Below are positions 63,360 to 64,000 of a stretch of DNA of 64,000 nucleotides, piece after piece (within the stretch, counting starts at the first letter, position 1; each line of letters opens with the position of its first letter). The stretch is taken from NCBI GenBank assembly GCA_006546595.1, contig VIAD01000003.1, positions 1 to 64,000 on the forward strand, read 5' to 3'. Under the pieces are notes generated by a model that saw only the letters and a list, made by a program, of their open reading frames with translations, was not told where the DNA came from and ran no database searches. Position numbers and translations under genes: made by a program. The DNA is from Moraxellaceae bacterium AER2_44_116 (GTDB lineage Bacteria > Pseudomonadota > Gammaproteobacteria > Pseudomonadales > Moraxellaceae).

Positions 63360-63444
63360 TGGTGCCCAGTAAGGGACTCGAACCCCCACGGATTTCTCCA
63401 CTAATACCTGAAACTAGCGCGTCTACCAATTCCGCCAACTGGGC
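63360..63444 (-). tRNA. tRNA-Leu (anticodon CAG)
   Basis: The minus strand reads GCCCAGTTGGCGGAATTGG at the 5' end, and GGTTCGAGTCC in the T-arm, with an encoded CCA at the 3' end. The acceptor stem GCCCAGT pairs with ACTGGGC. The anticodon stem CTAGT/ATTAG encloses loop TTCAGGT, anticodon CAG, reading CTG. A long variable arm (TGGAGAAATCC) confirms the leucine class. Such tRNA 3' ends are common island integration sites, and an integrase remnant follows. Confidence 0.96.
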
Positions 63445-63513
63445 AATATGAACTTATACAGTCTAGCATAAGACGGCGCGTAAATTAGCGAGCTTTGTCT
63501 GTTCTGTCAATGA

Positions 63514-63999
63514 TTAGATAAACGCTTTGGCCAAATTGATGGCACTTAAACCACTAATGAGCACGCCAACAATAATCAACAAGCTTTTGGGTTGTAAATG
63601 GTGACATAACCATGCTGCTAAAGGTGCAGCAAACAACCCGCCGATAACCAAGCCTGCAATTAATGGCCAATTGCTAAATACGCTACCAAACACGGCAAAA
63701 GCGGTCGCACCAGCAATAGATAAAAAGAACTCCGCCGCATTCACCGAACCAATCGTCGTGCGAGGGTCTTGGCCTGTTCCCACTAAAGAAGTAGTAACAA
63801 CAGGGCCCCAACCGCCACCGCCAACCGAGTCAACAAAGCCACCTGTTAACGCCAATGCGCCAATGTGTTTTGGGGCTTCCTTACGCAATTTAATTTTTTT
63901 AAAGGCTTTACTTAAAATGTATAAACCCATGAATAATAAATAAGCCGAAATATAAGGCTTAATGACATTACCATCAAAGCTGGTGACCACATATGCACC
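63514..63999 (-). CDS. TauE/SafE-type anion permease, 5' end outside window
   Basis: An inner-membrane transporter of the sulfite/sulfoacetate exporter (TauE/SafE) family. At least 161 C-terminal residues are visible, and the frame is open to the window edge, so the GTG at 63990 is not the true start. There are four or five helices, and the internal repeat motif GGFVDSVGGGGWGPVVTTSLVG (about 48-69) with the family's GGxxGxxxG pattern; NAAEFFLSIAGA follows. The ligand of individual members is rarely known. Confidence 0.85.
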   Translation of the reverse strand, partial: GAYVVTSFDGNVIKPYISAYLLFMGLYILSKAFKKIKLRKEAPKHIGALALTGGFVDSVGGGGWGPVVTTSLVGTGQDPRTTIGSVNAAEFFLSIAGATAFAVFGSVFSNWPLIAGLVIGGLFAAPLAAWLCHHLQPKSLLIIVGVLISGLSAINLAKAFI

Positions 64000-64000
64000 A

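Overview
The window reads as chromosome of a gammaproteobacterium of the Moraxellaceae type. It is probably a relative of Acinetobacter rather than Acinetobacter itself. This rests on gene content: a 54-residue rubredoxin beside a rubredoxin reductase, an AdeT-type solute-binding protein beside pst/pho genes, ubiC-ubiA-phoB-phoR in a row, and long PstC/PstA permeases. These are family-level recognitions from memory; no database search was possible.

Layout. (1) 1-20.7 kb: a type I secretion locus. It holds the 3' part of a giant repeat adhesin with RTX repeats, a lipoprotein carrying a seven-blade RCC1 propeller, a PrtD-type ABC exporter, an HlyD-type adaptor, and two very large paralogous RTX proteins with almost identical C-terminal tails. 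No outer-membrane TolC gene is present. The adhesin ends in a serralysin-like tail and the two paralogues in a different tail, so one exporter may handle two signal types. (2) 20.8-23.8 kb: a membrane PAS-GGDEF-EAL c-di-GMP protein, a plausible controller of surface attachment. (3) 24.2-36 kb: a complete phosphate regulon (pstS-pstC-pstA-pstB-phoU, phoB-phoR) with triple 11-bp Pho boxes upstream of pstS and phoB, an AdeT-like protein, and ubiC-ubiA for ubiquinone synthesis. (4) 36-54 kb: housekeeping and accessory genes: rubrerythrin, rubredoxin and its reductase, an FAD enzyme, a divergent GH35 glycosidase, two START/SRPBCC-like proteins, msrA, folA-thyA-lgt, an NRDE protein, a SEC-C protein, and a three-gene minus-strand group (PF10118 protein, alpha/beta hydrolase, M24-like peptidase).

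(5) 54-63.4 kb: a transferred segment, visibly more AT-rich and Acinetobacter-like. It carries an AdeAB-type RND pump, an AdeK-like outer-membrane channel, and an AdeRS-type two-component system, all on the plus strand. In the A. baumannii ade locus as I recall it, adeRS is divergent from adeABC. The segment lies between gene debris on the left (a broken nucleotide cyclase end and a truncated signal-peptide ORF) and, on the right, an IS5-family remnant, the first 33 codons of a P4-type integrase and a tRNA-Leu(CAG) gene. This looks like the scar of a genomic island that entered at the tRNA and later decayed. Direct repeats upstream of adeA resemble the known AdeR operator. The window ends inside a TauE/SafE permease gene.

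Two families of short palindromic elements are scattered between the host genes (arms CTTCGACTCCGCTCA and GTAGGGGCGAAT). I saw none inside the efflux segment, which fits its recent arrival.
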